From Siphonodentalium dalli (lineage: Eukaryota; Mollusca; Scaphopoda; Gadilida; Siphonodentaliidae), in contig CP136065.1 in NCBI GenBank assembly GCA_032622095.1, forward strand, positions 38,939,503 to 39,003,502: DNA of 64,000 nt. Direction: 5' to 3'. The notes under the pieces are model-generated. The model was not told the origin of the DNA. It worked only from the letters and a program-made list of their open reading frames with translations, and ran no database searches. A program made the position numbers and the translations under genes. The stretch's first letter is position 1. Each line of letters begins with the position of its first letter. This document shows positions 22,451-33,145 of this stretch, piece after piece.

Positions 22451-22739
22451 TTAAAGGTACTCAATCCGATCAGACGCTCGTAAATTACTATTCCTTTGGC
22501 TTCGGGGGTAAAACATATTTGATTCGAGTCGAGGAACCCACCAATCAAAGCTCAGAGTGATTAGATATTGATGTTTGAAATTTGCTGTTTCTATTGTTTG
22601 TGGACCAGATCTTTTCTAGGAATTCGTGCTCAAACGGACAAATTGCGGTTGTAAGATGGATAACTCTAAAATCAAGTGGTTACTATTAACAATAATAACC
22701 AATTGATTTTAGAGTTATCCATCTTACAACCGCAATTTC
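22451..22739 (+). mobile_element. GGTACTCAATCCGA MITE, partial copy ending in a palindrome
   Basis: The left end TTAAAGGTACTCAATCCGAT and the TTCGGGGGTAAAA...TTGATTCGAGTC block match the right half of 43783-44327 inverted. From 22641 the sequence forms a hairpin. AAATTGCGGTTGTAAGATGG and ATAACTCTAAAATCAA are followed, 13-20 bases later, by their exact or near-exact reverse complement to 22738. The normal second half of the MITE is missing and replaced by this fold-back. Confidence 0.75.
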
Positions 22740-23739
22740 ATAATCAAATAAGTCGAATAACAAACTACGTGAAAATGTGGGTCCAAATGTGCGCGAAGGG
22801 GCCACAGGCCCTTTTATCAGTATCGTTTAATTATTTCACCATATTACAATGGTATTTAGAACAAACATGGTAATACATATAGAAATATATAAACAAACAA
22901 GGTAGCAATGACGACGGTTGTGATAACTTTAAGGTTTTGATGAACCAGGAGAGCAACTTGCTATTTCCTGTATAATGTATATGAATCTACAAAGGTTGCG
23001 TATGCTTCTTGGCTTTCTATTTGAGAGAGGAATGGACAGTTTCCGACGATTTTGGATACTTCCAATAAACATGTTTTATGTGTTGTTTCCGTTCTTGTGA
23101 CATATTAAGTGGACACTCAAGTATAAAGTGTACCCATCACTGACAATATTTGTTTTACATAAAGTGCACGTTCTCTCTGAGAACGGTGTTTTACTCCAAT
23201 AAATATAATGAATAGAGGATATCTAATGCGTCGCAATTCCATACGAAATTTATTACGCCTCGGGTGTATACTAATCTAGAGATTCTAGATAGCTATGGTT
23301 CGCTGGGCGTTTTATTTATAGACAATGGGTTTTTCTGGTTGTTTTGGGACGCATTAAAAATTTGTAGTGCGACCCCGAGTCCGGTAAAAGGTGTAGTTGG
23401 AATTTCAATTTCGTTTATTGTCGTTGATTTTGGTTTGTGATAAGGTATGCCAATTACAAATAGAAGAAATGAAAAATATAATTTGTAAAATGCGTATGTC
23501 AATTGAGTGAAGTCTGAGACAGCCGAGTCATCCACCGGTTCGTTAATTAGGTGCTGATCGGTTGTGACAGTTTGCAGTAGGTCCCTATTTGAGGGGGTCC
23601 CCGAATTCGCGGAGTTCCCTAAAATTATCGAAATATGTTGATTTTAATGAGGGAACGGGTGCGTATATGTCAATTGAAACGTATTTTAAACAAATAACGA
23701 CACGATCGTCATAATAGTGGTTTGTTCTATCAATCATAT
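22740..23739. other. Non-coding stretch
   Basis: No gene recognised. Frames of 75-80 codons at 23293 and 23585 (minus) are not supported; the latter overlaps the LINE tail. Confidence 0.4.
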
Positions 23740-24422
23740 CATCATCATCATCATCATCATCATAATACGGAACAAGTCTTGCGACTTTTTGCCCCAATAA
23801 CATTATTTGCAATGTGTGTTTATAAATATATGTATCGTCATTCGATATTTACTTGTGAGTAACTTGAACATATTACTTGTCATCGAACTCGTATTTTATA
23901 TAATAGAAGAATTGAGTCTATGTATATTTTGAATTGATCGAGTGTTTGAGCCTCAACAGCGAAGTCTGGCAGAGAGTTCCAGCTATATACCACCCTCTGC
24001 GTGAAGAAATATTTTCCTACTGCCTTGTTAAAAATGGGCATCTGTAGCTTTTTATTATGTCCTCTTGTTCTTCCTGATGAATGTCTTTCTAATAGGTCAC
24101 AGGCATTGATATTGTAATGACCATTCAACAGTTTATATACCTCGATTAGATCTCCTCTAAATCTTCGATATTTTAAAAACATCAGATTGAGTCCTATCAT
24201 TCGGTCTCGGTAGCATAGAGTTTTGATTTGACGAACAAGTTTCGTTGCTTTTCTTTGTATTTCTCTAACACAATGCTTTGATATTTGTGATGTGTGCTCC
24301 ATGCAGAGTTACAGTATTCGATGATAGGTCTGACCATGCTTATGTAGAGCGATTAGAAAGTGTCGATGTCCAAATTCGTGAAAGTTCTATTGACTATGCC
24401 GATGATTTGAGAAGCTTTATTG
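23740..24422 (-). pseudogene. LINE ORF2 3' fragment, CR1-like, with (ATG)n tail
   Basis: The open part (24302-23880) encodes 140 residues ending before a 3' UTR. It includes REIQRKATKLVRQIKTL, LKYRRFRGDLIEVYKLL, GHNKKLQMPIFN and FFTQRVVYSWNSLPDF, the standard C-terminal blocks of CR1/L2-type non-LTR elements. Further upstream the same strand reads LYISMVRPIIEYCNSAWS, interrupted by one in-frame stop and then a one-base frameshift near 24300. The element is thus broken and truncated near 24422. Its 3' UTR ends at a TGATGATGATG-type tail at 23739-23762. A second copy of its 3' end lies at 63218-63385. Confidence 0.8.
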
Positions 24423-25553
24423 TTTTAGGATATTGTATAGGAAGACTAATCTGGCCGTGTCAAATTGAGCTATGGCGATGGGATATCTCGCGGGACAACA
24501 CATTTCGGGTTTTCGTGGGGTGTGTATTCGCTGGATGTCTTATAGTTGCAGTATGTAACTATATGACCGCGTTAATTGCACTCTTGATTTTTTTATGGCG
24601 GGAACACAATGCCTCCGATTTTTGATCCGCATTTAGAAGCTTTCTGGTGTTGTGAATGACAAACATGCAGTAATAAGCCGTAGTTTTTTTGTAACAATTT
24701 GAACGATTAGTTGTTTTAACGGAATTCTGAGGCGGTGCAGTCATGTTACCAATAAATTTTACATTATAATTTATATTTATGGCTAATGATATGATCTTGA
24801 GGGCGTTACCATATCTGATTATGGTTTTCTTGTTAACAGAGTGCACTAGCTTCGGTTCGAGCCGAGCTTTAGCGAAGTTCGGATTTAATGGATTTAGTAG
24901 TGGACGACGTTAACAAATTGCGACGAATTTGAGATCCAATTTATAACATAATCACATTTTAGCAAGGTAAAACGATCTCGAGATGACTGGGGTTAAAAGA
25001 TAACATAATATTGATTTCCGTACCACAACCAGAGAGGACGTAAAAACACCTTCAAGAAGAAATAGTTCAATTTCAAATGTGTCTTTGCCTGTTGACAAAA
25101 TTATTCAACCACCATTATCACCATGTTTATCTCAAAATCAACAGCACTAAGTAACCAAACACAAATTTAATATTATAATTATATTCTAATTAATATAATA
25201 ATAAAGTTTCGGCATTGACAACAACACAATTGCGCTCTTACGTCGCTGTGCGTGCCGATAGTCCACATGTGTCTTGCGAAGAAATATGAGGCCCGGTTTA
25301 GGGGCTAATTTTGTGATAAAACACAATTATTGTAGTATGGAGAGTCCCTTTGTATTTGACTAATTTTGTAAACAAAAAAATTGTGTTTTATATTGTTGAA
25401 CTGAATTTGTCTTTGGTTTAAACAATATTTATTCTCCCCTCGATTACGATATGTATACATAAAACAAGACATTGAACAATATGATTCAGATAGTTTCAAT
25501 TTAGATTAGAAGATGACGAAGGGGATCTAACAACACGCGGATAACCGTTTATC
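24423..25553. other. Non-coding stretch
   Basis: CGAGCCGAGCTTTA (about 24855) and a block at 25215-25282 with ATTGCGCT, CTTACGTCGCTGTGCGTG and GTCTT resemble 63600-63695. The two intervals share this plus the upstream LINE 3' end. No gene recognised. Confidence 0.4.
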
Positions 25554-25952
25554 TTAACCCTTTACCCAACAGAAGGGCCCTGTGCCAATGCATTCTCTTA
25601 TATATGCGAGTCGACCATAGGTCGCCTCGCATATATAAGAGAATGCATTGGCTTAACACATTAAAAATTAAAAAATTGTTAAAGAATGTAAGAAAAAATG
25701 GTAAAAAGTGTTAAAAAAATATTTTTTTATGCCAATGCATTCTCTTATATATGCGAGGCGACCTATGGTCGACTCGCATGTATAAGAGAATGCATTGGCA
25801 CAGGGCATAACTGTAACTATCACAATGTGGTCAATGAGCCGGTTCCAATGATATCCATATTTGTATGGTTCTATTGAGACAGACCGAAGATATTTTAGGC
25901 TGTTGAAGCTTTATTTGGCCGGTTTTGGCCGTTTTGTTGGGTAAAGGGTTAA
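25554..25952 (+). mobile_element. TTAA-flanked double-hairpin MITE, copy 4
   Basis: TTAA flanks with termini CCCTTTACCCAACA and TGTTGGGTAAAGGG. Hairpins lie at 25585-25651 and 25732-25798. One stem base of hairpin 2 has changed (GCATGTATAAG for GCATATATAAG). 399 bases, nearly identical to copy 2. Confidence 0.9.
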
Positions 25953-27013
25953 GTTATCCCCTACAATTGTCTTTCTTTCATCAGTGATTTGGATTTATCA
26001 TTCACATCGATAACTCTTAAAATACTCCATGCTTTATCATGTTCTTTTTTCGAAGAGACATCTGCATATTTACTGGGATTCGCTTGAATATGAGGCTCTT
26101 TGCATTCAGGGAGAATGGAGGGCCTGCATGTTACATCTGTTGAGGTCGATAGTATTCGATGTACCTAATTTGGTGATTTACAAGAAGTCGTCTTCGCTAT
26201 TAAATGGTCGAGGTTTTATTGTACTCCGTGCCATCTGTGCGGCGCTAATCATCATATTTATAATTTTATAGTATAGGGTCCTGGTTGGAAATTCAAATTA
26301 TCAGAAAATGATCAACCTATAAAGGGACCGACAAAGAGAGAACAAGATATTGAATGGACTACATGCACACTCGGACCTATACAGCCCGATTTGCATATAT
26401 TGATATACCGGGTATACAAGAAGAACAGAACATTTATTTCTACAAACAAATGTATTATGAATTACCAACCCCCAGAGAGACAGAGCTGACATTCACATTT
26501 AGTGAATGCAAATCTCCTGGGGATTCGCGCATCTGCATGCCCCTCGGAAGTGGTTAAATCAGCATACAAGAAAGTCATAATGACCCCCGATAGGTACATT
26601 CTCAACCAACCCCTTTGGATGTTGGAATATTCACCCAACACAAACCAACATGCATGGTGGAAAGATCAATAGTAGCCTACATGGTGGGTGTGATTTGACC
26701 CCTATAAGAGGTCAATTTTTACCACCCTTTATTTAGTGTGTATCTATGCGGGAACCAACACAATGTTAGTGTACGCAAAGGTACTCTGAGGAATATGAGA
26801 TTTGTCGGTTGAAAGCTAAATGTAAAGAATATCAAATCAGAACAGACAGCTTGTAGTTTGAAATTGCGTGGGAACATGGTATACAGAAGCGGCAGATTTC
26901 ACGAGGGTGTTTTTGCTAAACATGGGACTAGCGTAATTTTATCAAAACCGACAGGTAGAGAATGTAGTCATGTTACAAGACTTTAAATAATTACCACCAG
27001 GAAACTTAACTAA
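25953..27013. other. Non-coding stretch
   Basis: Around 26280-26300 and 26605-26780 there are TTGGAA, CAACCAACCC and AACCAACA words similar to the TTGGAA-rich repeat, but no clean alignment. Frames of about 65-80 codons are not supported. Confidence 0.4.
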
Positions 27014-27526
27014 TTGCCGTTAGCAAAGTCAGTTCATTATGGAAATAAAATTGTAGTGCGTGAAACTGTAATAACAATGTTACCGTCAACGCGACATCCG
27101 ATAGGGAAACAAGACAATGAAATGACAACGTTGACAAATTCTGACGAACAATTGGCTTTTATTTCCAAAGAATCAATGAAAAATTCAAATGGTTTCATGT
27201 ATCTTCTTAATATTCATTCAATGAGTGGTTTAGGATATTTTGCCCATTTTTCACGCCGGAAGACAAAGACGGTCACCGTACCCGTCATTTCCACGTATTG
27301 CGTGGAAGTAAAGCTGACCTTGCTCGGTGGTGGTCTCCAGATAGAAAATCTGGGATTACTTAATTGTCAATGTCATCCCGTTTCGGAAACAGGTGTTGGT
27401 GTGAGTGTTGAAAGGCGAGACGTATTCGAGTTACGAACATCTTGGGAAATACACATATCTTCACACAGGAAAAAATATTCTGACCATAAATACCCAACCA
27501 TTCAGCTTACTAACAAGTTTATATGA
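27014..27526 (+). other. Unassigned 170-codon open frame
   Basis: The longest open frame in the window not explained by a recognised family. The first codon is TTG; the first ATG gives MLPSTRHPIGKQDNEMTT from 27077 (150 residues). No signal peptide, transmembrane segment, zinc ligand pattern or repeat is evident. A stop-free run this long is unlikely by chance in AT-rich DNA, so it may be an exon, a decayed gene or element remnant. There is no splice or codon-bias evidence to decide. Confidence 0.25.
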
Positions 27527-27851
27527 TTCATTATAACAAATTACTAGAGCGACGCGTCCAGCCAGCTGGCAACTTTTCATGAAATTCAAAGATGGCACAA
27601 TTTTGAGGAATAGCATGTGGAATTACAGAATATGTGACTTCGATTATTTTACCCGCAGTATAGCCTGTCGTTAAAGGCCCACTTAATTTTCGAACCCCCA
27701 GATAATTTTATATAAAATATATGTCATAGTATATACCATTTGAAAGAGGAAGCTCCAAAAACATTGTATTATCAACTTATTCGGTGTAATAAACTGTGAA
27801 CATTGTTGAGATTCCGACTTGGTGTTCAACAATGTGCTCTCAAGTTTAATT
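27527..27851. other. Non-coding stretch
   Basis: Nothing recognised before the hairpin at 27852. Confidence 0.4.
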
Positions 27852-27911
27852 TGTTTTCAATGGAATGGGAATAACGCTATATATATAGTTATTCCACTTC
27901 CATTGAAAATA
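27852..27911. repeat. Hairpin, stem of about 22 bp
   Basis: TTTTCAATGGAA and GGAATAAC on the left pair with GTTATTCC and TTCCATTGAAAA on the right, around a CGCTATATATA loop. Probably a small foldback element. Confidence 0.7.
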
Positions 27912-28539
27912 CATTTTTAGTTTGAATTATGTTGCATTCTGGGAGCCATAACGGGGAAATTCTTTCTATGATTTCAGCTGTTTTATATTTCTCTATGGAC
28001 ATCTTCTGAGACACAGACGTTTCATATGGTGATGAATTATAGTATATTAATCATATTTTATGGCATAGATTGTTATTAAAACTGTATCTTAATTTAAGGC
28101 ACGATACAACATACTATGTGAATCGGTAATTAATTGGGCTTGAAATATTATTTAATTTATCTTTTTACTCGTGTTAACGATACGCCCCCGTGGTTTTACC
28201 GCTTACTATAGACAGTTGAACTGACTCGAAAGATTGTATACGATTTATTTCTGGCAGATATTTGAAGGTTAATTCAAATTTAGGATTTACTAAGGGTATG
28301 TACTTTTTACATGGGTTTTTCATTATTGTTTTTACCAGAGTATATAATTGTCTACCATGGCATTACCAGAGTATAATCTGTTACACCATGACTCCATCAA
28401 TAATTTACTGGAGTATATTCTGATTTACATGGGTTTTACCCGTGTATTTTCGTCGTCGACACCCCCCTCCCCACCTGTTTTGTGTGCAGTCATTTTCTTA
28501 CCGTCGTGTCACATGGGCACGCACCTCAAATATTATACA
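27912..28539. other. Non-coding stretch with short ACCAGAGTATA repeats
   Basis: Between 28330 and 28450 there are three irregular units containing TTTACCAGAGTATA or TTTACTGGAGTATA and TACATGGGTTTT-like words. No gene. Confidence 0.4.
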
Positions 28540-28940
28540 ACTAGCTGATGTGCCCGACTTCGTCCGGGCTATTTAGGGATTTCTTTGTGATCGCCTCCGT
28601 CTGGCCAGAATATACAGTGACTGGACAAACTATTGTTCGATCCGTCCAGAAACATGACTATATGAGCTAGGTCAAGGTCAATGTCAAGGACACGGTCGGC
28701 GTCGGTCGCACGTGGAATTGGACGCCAATATTGTTTCCGGGATCAAACTAGGCCTACAATACCAAATTTTAGTCGGATCGGTCGAGGTCCAGAAGCATGC
28801 CTATATGAGCGAGGTCAAGGTCAAGGACACGGTAGCACATGAAATTGGACCCGCCCATGTTGTTCCCGGGATAAATATTGGCATATATATATATACATGC
28901 CAAATTTGAGTCGGATCGGTCGAGCAGTAACCAGAGTACT
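28540..28940 (+). mobile_element. CCGACTTCGTCCGGGC-terminus element (copy 3)
   Basis: The left end ACTAGCTGATGTGCCCGACT and TCGTCCGGGC matches copies 1 and 2. Inside, two monomers of about 155 bases share CTATATGAGC-AGGTCAAGG, AAGGACACGGT and AAATTGGAC, and both are followed by a GTCGGATCGGTCGAG block. AGGTCAAGGTCA occurs here as in copy 1. It is non-coding; the right end is not clear. Confidence 0.65.
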
Positions 28941-28954
28941 CGCTGTACCAAAAT

Positions 28955-29265
28955 TTACTTTTGCCTAATAATTTGCCAAATGAAAATATTTTTGGCCAAA
29001 TTGCCAGAATTTGATAAATGCTATCCCTGATAGTATAATTTTCTGCAACATTGAGTCTCATTTAACTGATTCTTCATAAAGCTGTTAGCTCTTCCTAGAC
29101 CTTATAAAACAACAATAGTATAATTGTATTGTGAAAGTCCTGAAATGAATGGTATTGATTGACTTTGTAACTTTCTTGAGGAATTAAAAAGTGACTTGCC
29201 AAAACTTTTGCCAAACGAAAATATTTTTTGCCAAATGTGAATTATTTTTGCCATTGGCAAATTTG
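28955..29265. repeat. Pair of TTGCCAAA-rich direct repeats
   Basis: ACTTTTGCC, TTGCCAAATGAAAATATTTT (28960-29000) recurs at 29200-29262 as ACTTTTGCCAAACGAAAATA and TTTTTTGCCAAATGTG, about 240 bases on. The second copy ends in a short TTGCCATTGGCAA palindrome. Confidence 0.6.
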
Positions 29266-29984
29266 GCAAGTGTCAGCGCGAAGCCTGGCAGTTACGCACG
29301 CACGCTCGTCATATCGTACCTCTCAGATTACGTATACATAGTTTGGAGGTGCAAACGACCCATGTCTGCCTACATTAGGACACGGCGATCAGCCACTTCC
29401 CGCGTGCATGTTATACTTTGTATGAATGAGTTATTGAAGTTTCTAAATTAATAATTGTTTATTCATTATTCTCACAACATAACATGTTAAGGTTGAGAGT
29501 AACTACAATACCGAACGTGTTCAAAATGAAAAATATTCGAGAATTGTAGGGTTGAACGCACCCTACAATCAAAGGCAGATAACTCTACAATCTGATATGC
29601 TTGGCGATTCGCCTTCACGTTCGTGAAAAGCGCAACATGATTTTGTTTGCTGAAGGTCCACGTGCTATACAGTTTATTCATCCTTCAGCCACCTTATCAA
29701 ACTCAAGACAGTGTGAACATGAATTTCCAGTGAACTTCAGTCCAAACATGCATCTGTATACATGTAGTGGTTAGAACTTATAACTACTGACATGAACGTT
29801 TTAATGCCACTGTATAGCTCAATTTGGGGAGGGGATAATATCGTATATTACAGTCAATGTGGCAATAAGGAATGTGGATATTTTGAAAGTTTAAGTTATA
29901 CTAGAGGTCAACACGGAAAGCCATATGAAGTTTGGGATCAATGATAAATCGGCTGAAAATGTTGGCTGTTTAGGGCACGCCGCG
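29266..29984. other. Non-coding stretch
   Basis: Nothing recognised. GCACGCACGCTCG at 29297 resembles the end of tandem-monomer elements. Confidence 0.35.
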
Positions 29985-30825
29985 TGATTTATTTTTTAGT
30001 CATACAAAGAGAACAATCCAAGATGACTGACGGCTGTCAAGTTTTTCAACGAAATTCAGTAAAGCTCCCATCTAGATGCCACCCGGAAAATTCGTAGGTA
30101 ATTTGGTTACGTTCAGATCAGGGATGTGGCCTGCATGATGTGCCAAAGGATTTAGTCATGCAAAGATTAAAATCCAAGATGTCTGCCGGCAGCCACGTTT
30201 TCATTGCAATTCGCAATTTGTTTTTTTTAGCTCCCATCGATAGGTCACACCAAGAATACATATGAAGTTGGTGACGATCGGATCAGAGATGTGGCCTGAA
30301 GGTTGTGCCAAAGGATTTAGTCATGCAAAGAGTAAAATCCAGGATGGCTGCCGGCTGCCATGTTTTCCAACGCAATTCAGAAAAAATGGATAGCTCCCAT
30401 CGAGAGGTCACCCCGAACATTCTTATGAAGATTGATGACGATCGAATAAGTGATGTGGCCTATAGAGTGTGCCAAAAGATGTAGTCATCGTTAAAATTTG
30501 ATAGCTCACATCTAGAAGTGATCCCAAACATGCCTGTAGATTTTCAATACAATTCTCCAATAAATGCGGGATGCAGTGTGTGCCGATGGATTCAAATTTT
30601 AAATCCAAGATGGCCATGTTTTTAACGAATTTCTGTACAAATAGTAAGCTCCCATATAGTGGTCACCCCGAGGATCCATATGAAGTTTGGTGTCGAATGG
30701 CTGAGGGATGTGACCTGTATGGTGTGCTAAATGTAGTTGTTGGCGCAAGCACGCAATGACGCACGAACGACGGATACCAACCCATAGCAATAACTCAAAC
30801 TTAACTTTGTTAAGTTGAGTTAAAA
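29985..30825 (+). mobile_element. Tandem-monomer element, unit about 165-170 bp, with terminal hairpin
   Basis: Repeated blocks TTTAGTCATGCAAAGA, AAAATCCAAGATGGCTGCCG, TAGCTCCCATCGA-AGGTCAC and GATGTGGCCT recur at about 29990, 30150, 30320 and, decayed, 30480-30700. It ends in GACGCACGAACGACGGATA, then TAACTCAAACTTAAC-TTTG-TTAAGTTGAGTTA, a closing hairpin (30788-30822). The same style (monomers, ACG-rich end, short hairpin) is common in non-autonomous elements of molluscs; the class is not settled. Confidence 0.6.
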
Positions 30826-31041
30826 CATGAATGAAATGGCAATTAAAGAACTCAGCATATTTCTCAATGTCCTGGTTCGAAGAATGGATACATATTGTCA
30901 TATATATACAAATCGTACAATCAGTATAAATTCTGGAGTTGTCTGTACTATAGAACAGACCAGTCGTGTAAATGCAATTGAGGCATTATAGGTCTTATCA
31001 TATCCTATTGTTGATATTTTGATTCTGTTCATCGACATTGT
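30826..31041. other. Non-coding spacer before the satellite
   Basis: Nothing recognised. Confidence 0.4.
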
Positions 31042-32487
31042 ATTGCTACCACAACAAACAGCCGTAACACAACACATATCATTCAAACAACATTAACATA
31101 ACACCTATCATTCGAACAGACACAACATAACATATATCATTCGAACGTCTCCGGTCGGCACATCCACATCATTGCTACCACAAATAACAGACATAACACA
31201 CCATATATCATTCGAACGTGTCTGGTCGGCACACCCACCTCATTGCTACCACAATTAACAAACATACCATAACACCTATCATTCGAACGTGTCTGTTCGG
31301 CACACCCACCTCATTGCTACCACAACTAACAGACATAAAACAACACATATCATTCGAACGTGTCTGGTCGGCACATCCAACTCATTGCTACCACAATTAA
31401 CAGATATAACATAACACCTATCATTCGAATGTGCCTGGTCGGCACATCCACCTCATTGCTACCACAACTAACAGACATAACATAACACACATATCATTCG
31501 AACGTGTCTGGTCGGCACAACCACCTCATTGCTACTACAACTAACAGACATAACATAACACCTATCATTCGAACAACCTTAACATAACACCTATCATTCA
31601 AACAGACACAACGTAACACCTATCATTCTACCGTCTCTGGTCGGCACATCCACCTCATTGCTACCACATCTAACAGACATAACATAACACCTATCATTAA
31701 AAAAGACACAACATAACACCTATCATTCGATCGTGTCTGGTCGGCACATCCACCTCATTGCTACTACAACTAACAGACATAACATAACACCTATCATTCG
31801 AACAACCTTAACATAACACCTATCATTCAAACATACACAACATAACACTTATCATTCTACCGTCTTTGGTCGGCACATTCACCTCAATGCCACCATATCT
31901 AACATACATAACACAACACATATCATTCGAACATACATAACATAACATATATCATTCGAACAGACATAACACAACACCTATCATTCTACCGTATCTGGTC
32001 GGCAAACACACCTCATTGATACCACACCTAACATACATAACATAACACCTATCATTCGAGCAACCTCAACATAACACCTATCATTCGAACAGACACAACA
32101 TAACATATATCATTCGAACGTCTCTGGTCGGCACATTCACTTCATCGCTACCACAACTAACAGACATAACACAACACATATCATTCGAAAGTCTCTGGTC
32201 GGCACTTTCACCTCAGTGTTACTACAGAGATAACACAGCACCTTTCACTTGAACGTCTTTGGTCGGCACATCCACCTCATTTCAACCACACCTAATATAT
32301 ATAACATAACACGTATCATTCGAACACACATAACGTAATACCTATTATTCGAACAGACATATCATAACACCTATCATTCGAGCAGACATAACATGCCACC
32401 TATCATTCGAACGTCTCTGGTCGGCACATTCACCTCAGTGTTAATACAGAGATAACACAACACCTTTCACTCGAACGTCTTTGGTAT
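31042..32487 (+). repeat. Satellite A, about 71-bp unit with extra 30-bp subunits
   Basis: CTCATTGCTACC starts at 31239, 31310, 31381 and 31452 (71-base period), then at 31525. Each unit reads TTGCTACCACAACTAACAG, ACATAACATAACACC, TATCATTCGAACGTGTCTGG and TCGGCACATCCAC. In places a subunit of about 30 bases (ACATAACACCTATCATTCGAA with C or AGAC) is repeated one to three times within a unit, so unit length varies. The last units are more diverged and the array passes straight into satellite B. Confidence 0.9.
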
Positions 32488-33145
32488 TATAATTATAAAA
32501 TGATGTATAGAGATGCATGGTATCCCTCATGGTTAATCATAATCATAATGGAATACTATGTCATATAATAATTATCGAATGATGTATGGAGATGCATGGC
32601 ATCCCTCGTGGTTAATCATATACATAATGGAATACTATGTTATATAATAATTATAAAATGATGTATAGAGATGCATGGTATCCATCAAGGTTAATCATAA
32701 TCATAATGGAATACTATGTCATATAATAATTATCGAATGATGTATGGAGATGCATGGCATCCCTCGTGGTTAATCATATACATAATGGAATACTATGTTA
32801 TATAATAATTATAAAATGATGTAAAGAGATGCATGGTATCCATCAGGGTTAATCATAATCATAATGGAATACTATGTCATATAATAATTATCGAATGATG
32901 TATGGAGATGCATGGCATCCCTCATGGTTAATCATAGCCATAATGGAATACTATGTTATATAATAATTATAAAATGATGTATAGAGATGCATGGCATCCC
33001 TCAAAGTTAATCATAATGGAATACTATGGCATATAATAATTATCGAATGATGTATGGAGATGCATGGCATCCCTCGTGGTTAATCATATACATAATGGAA
33101 TACTATGGTATATAATAATTATTAAATGATGTATAGATAGATAGA
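32488..33145 (+). repeat. Satellite B, 79-bp monomers alternating as a 158-bp dimer
   Basis: TGATGTAT starts at 32501, 32580, 32659, 32738, 32817, 32896, 32975, 33048 and 33127. All steps are 79 bases except one of 73. Monomers alternate strictly: A-type ATAAAATGATGTATAGAGAT and B-type ATCGAATGATGTATGGAGAT. So the true repeating unit is a dimer. The array is cut inside an A monomer by the LINE and continues at 35040. Confidence 0.92.

Noticed and set aside
24278..24625. 115-codon plus-strand frame with a hydrophobic C-terminal half, possible membrane protein
   Set aside because: Its first part is antisense to the LINE remnant that reads LYISMVRPIIEYCNSAWS on the minus strand, and it starts with a non-ATG codon.
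29985..30760. Possible coding exons in the AAGATGGCTGCCG monomers
   Set aside because: The monomers repeat with frame-breaking indels, so they are element sequence.
31042..33145. Regularly spaced short repeats that could suggest a CRISPR array
   Set aside because: Units are contiguous with no unique spacers, and the setting is animal DNA. They are satellites.
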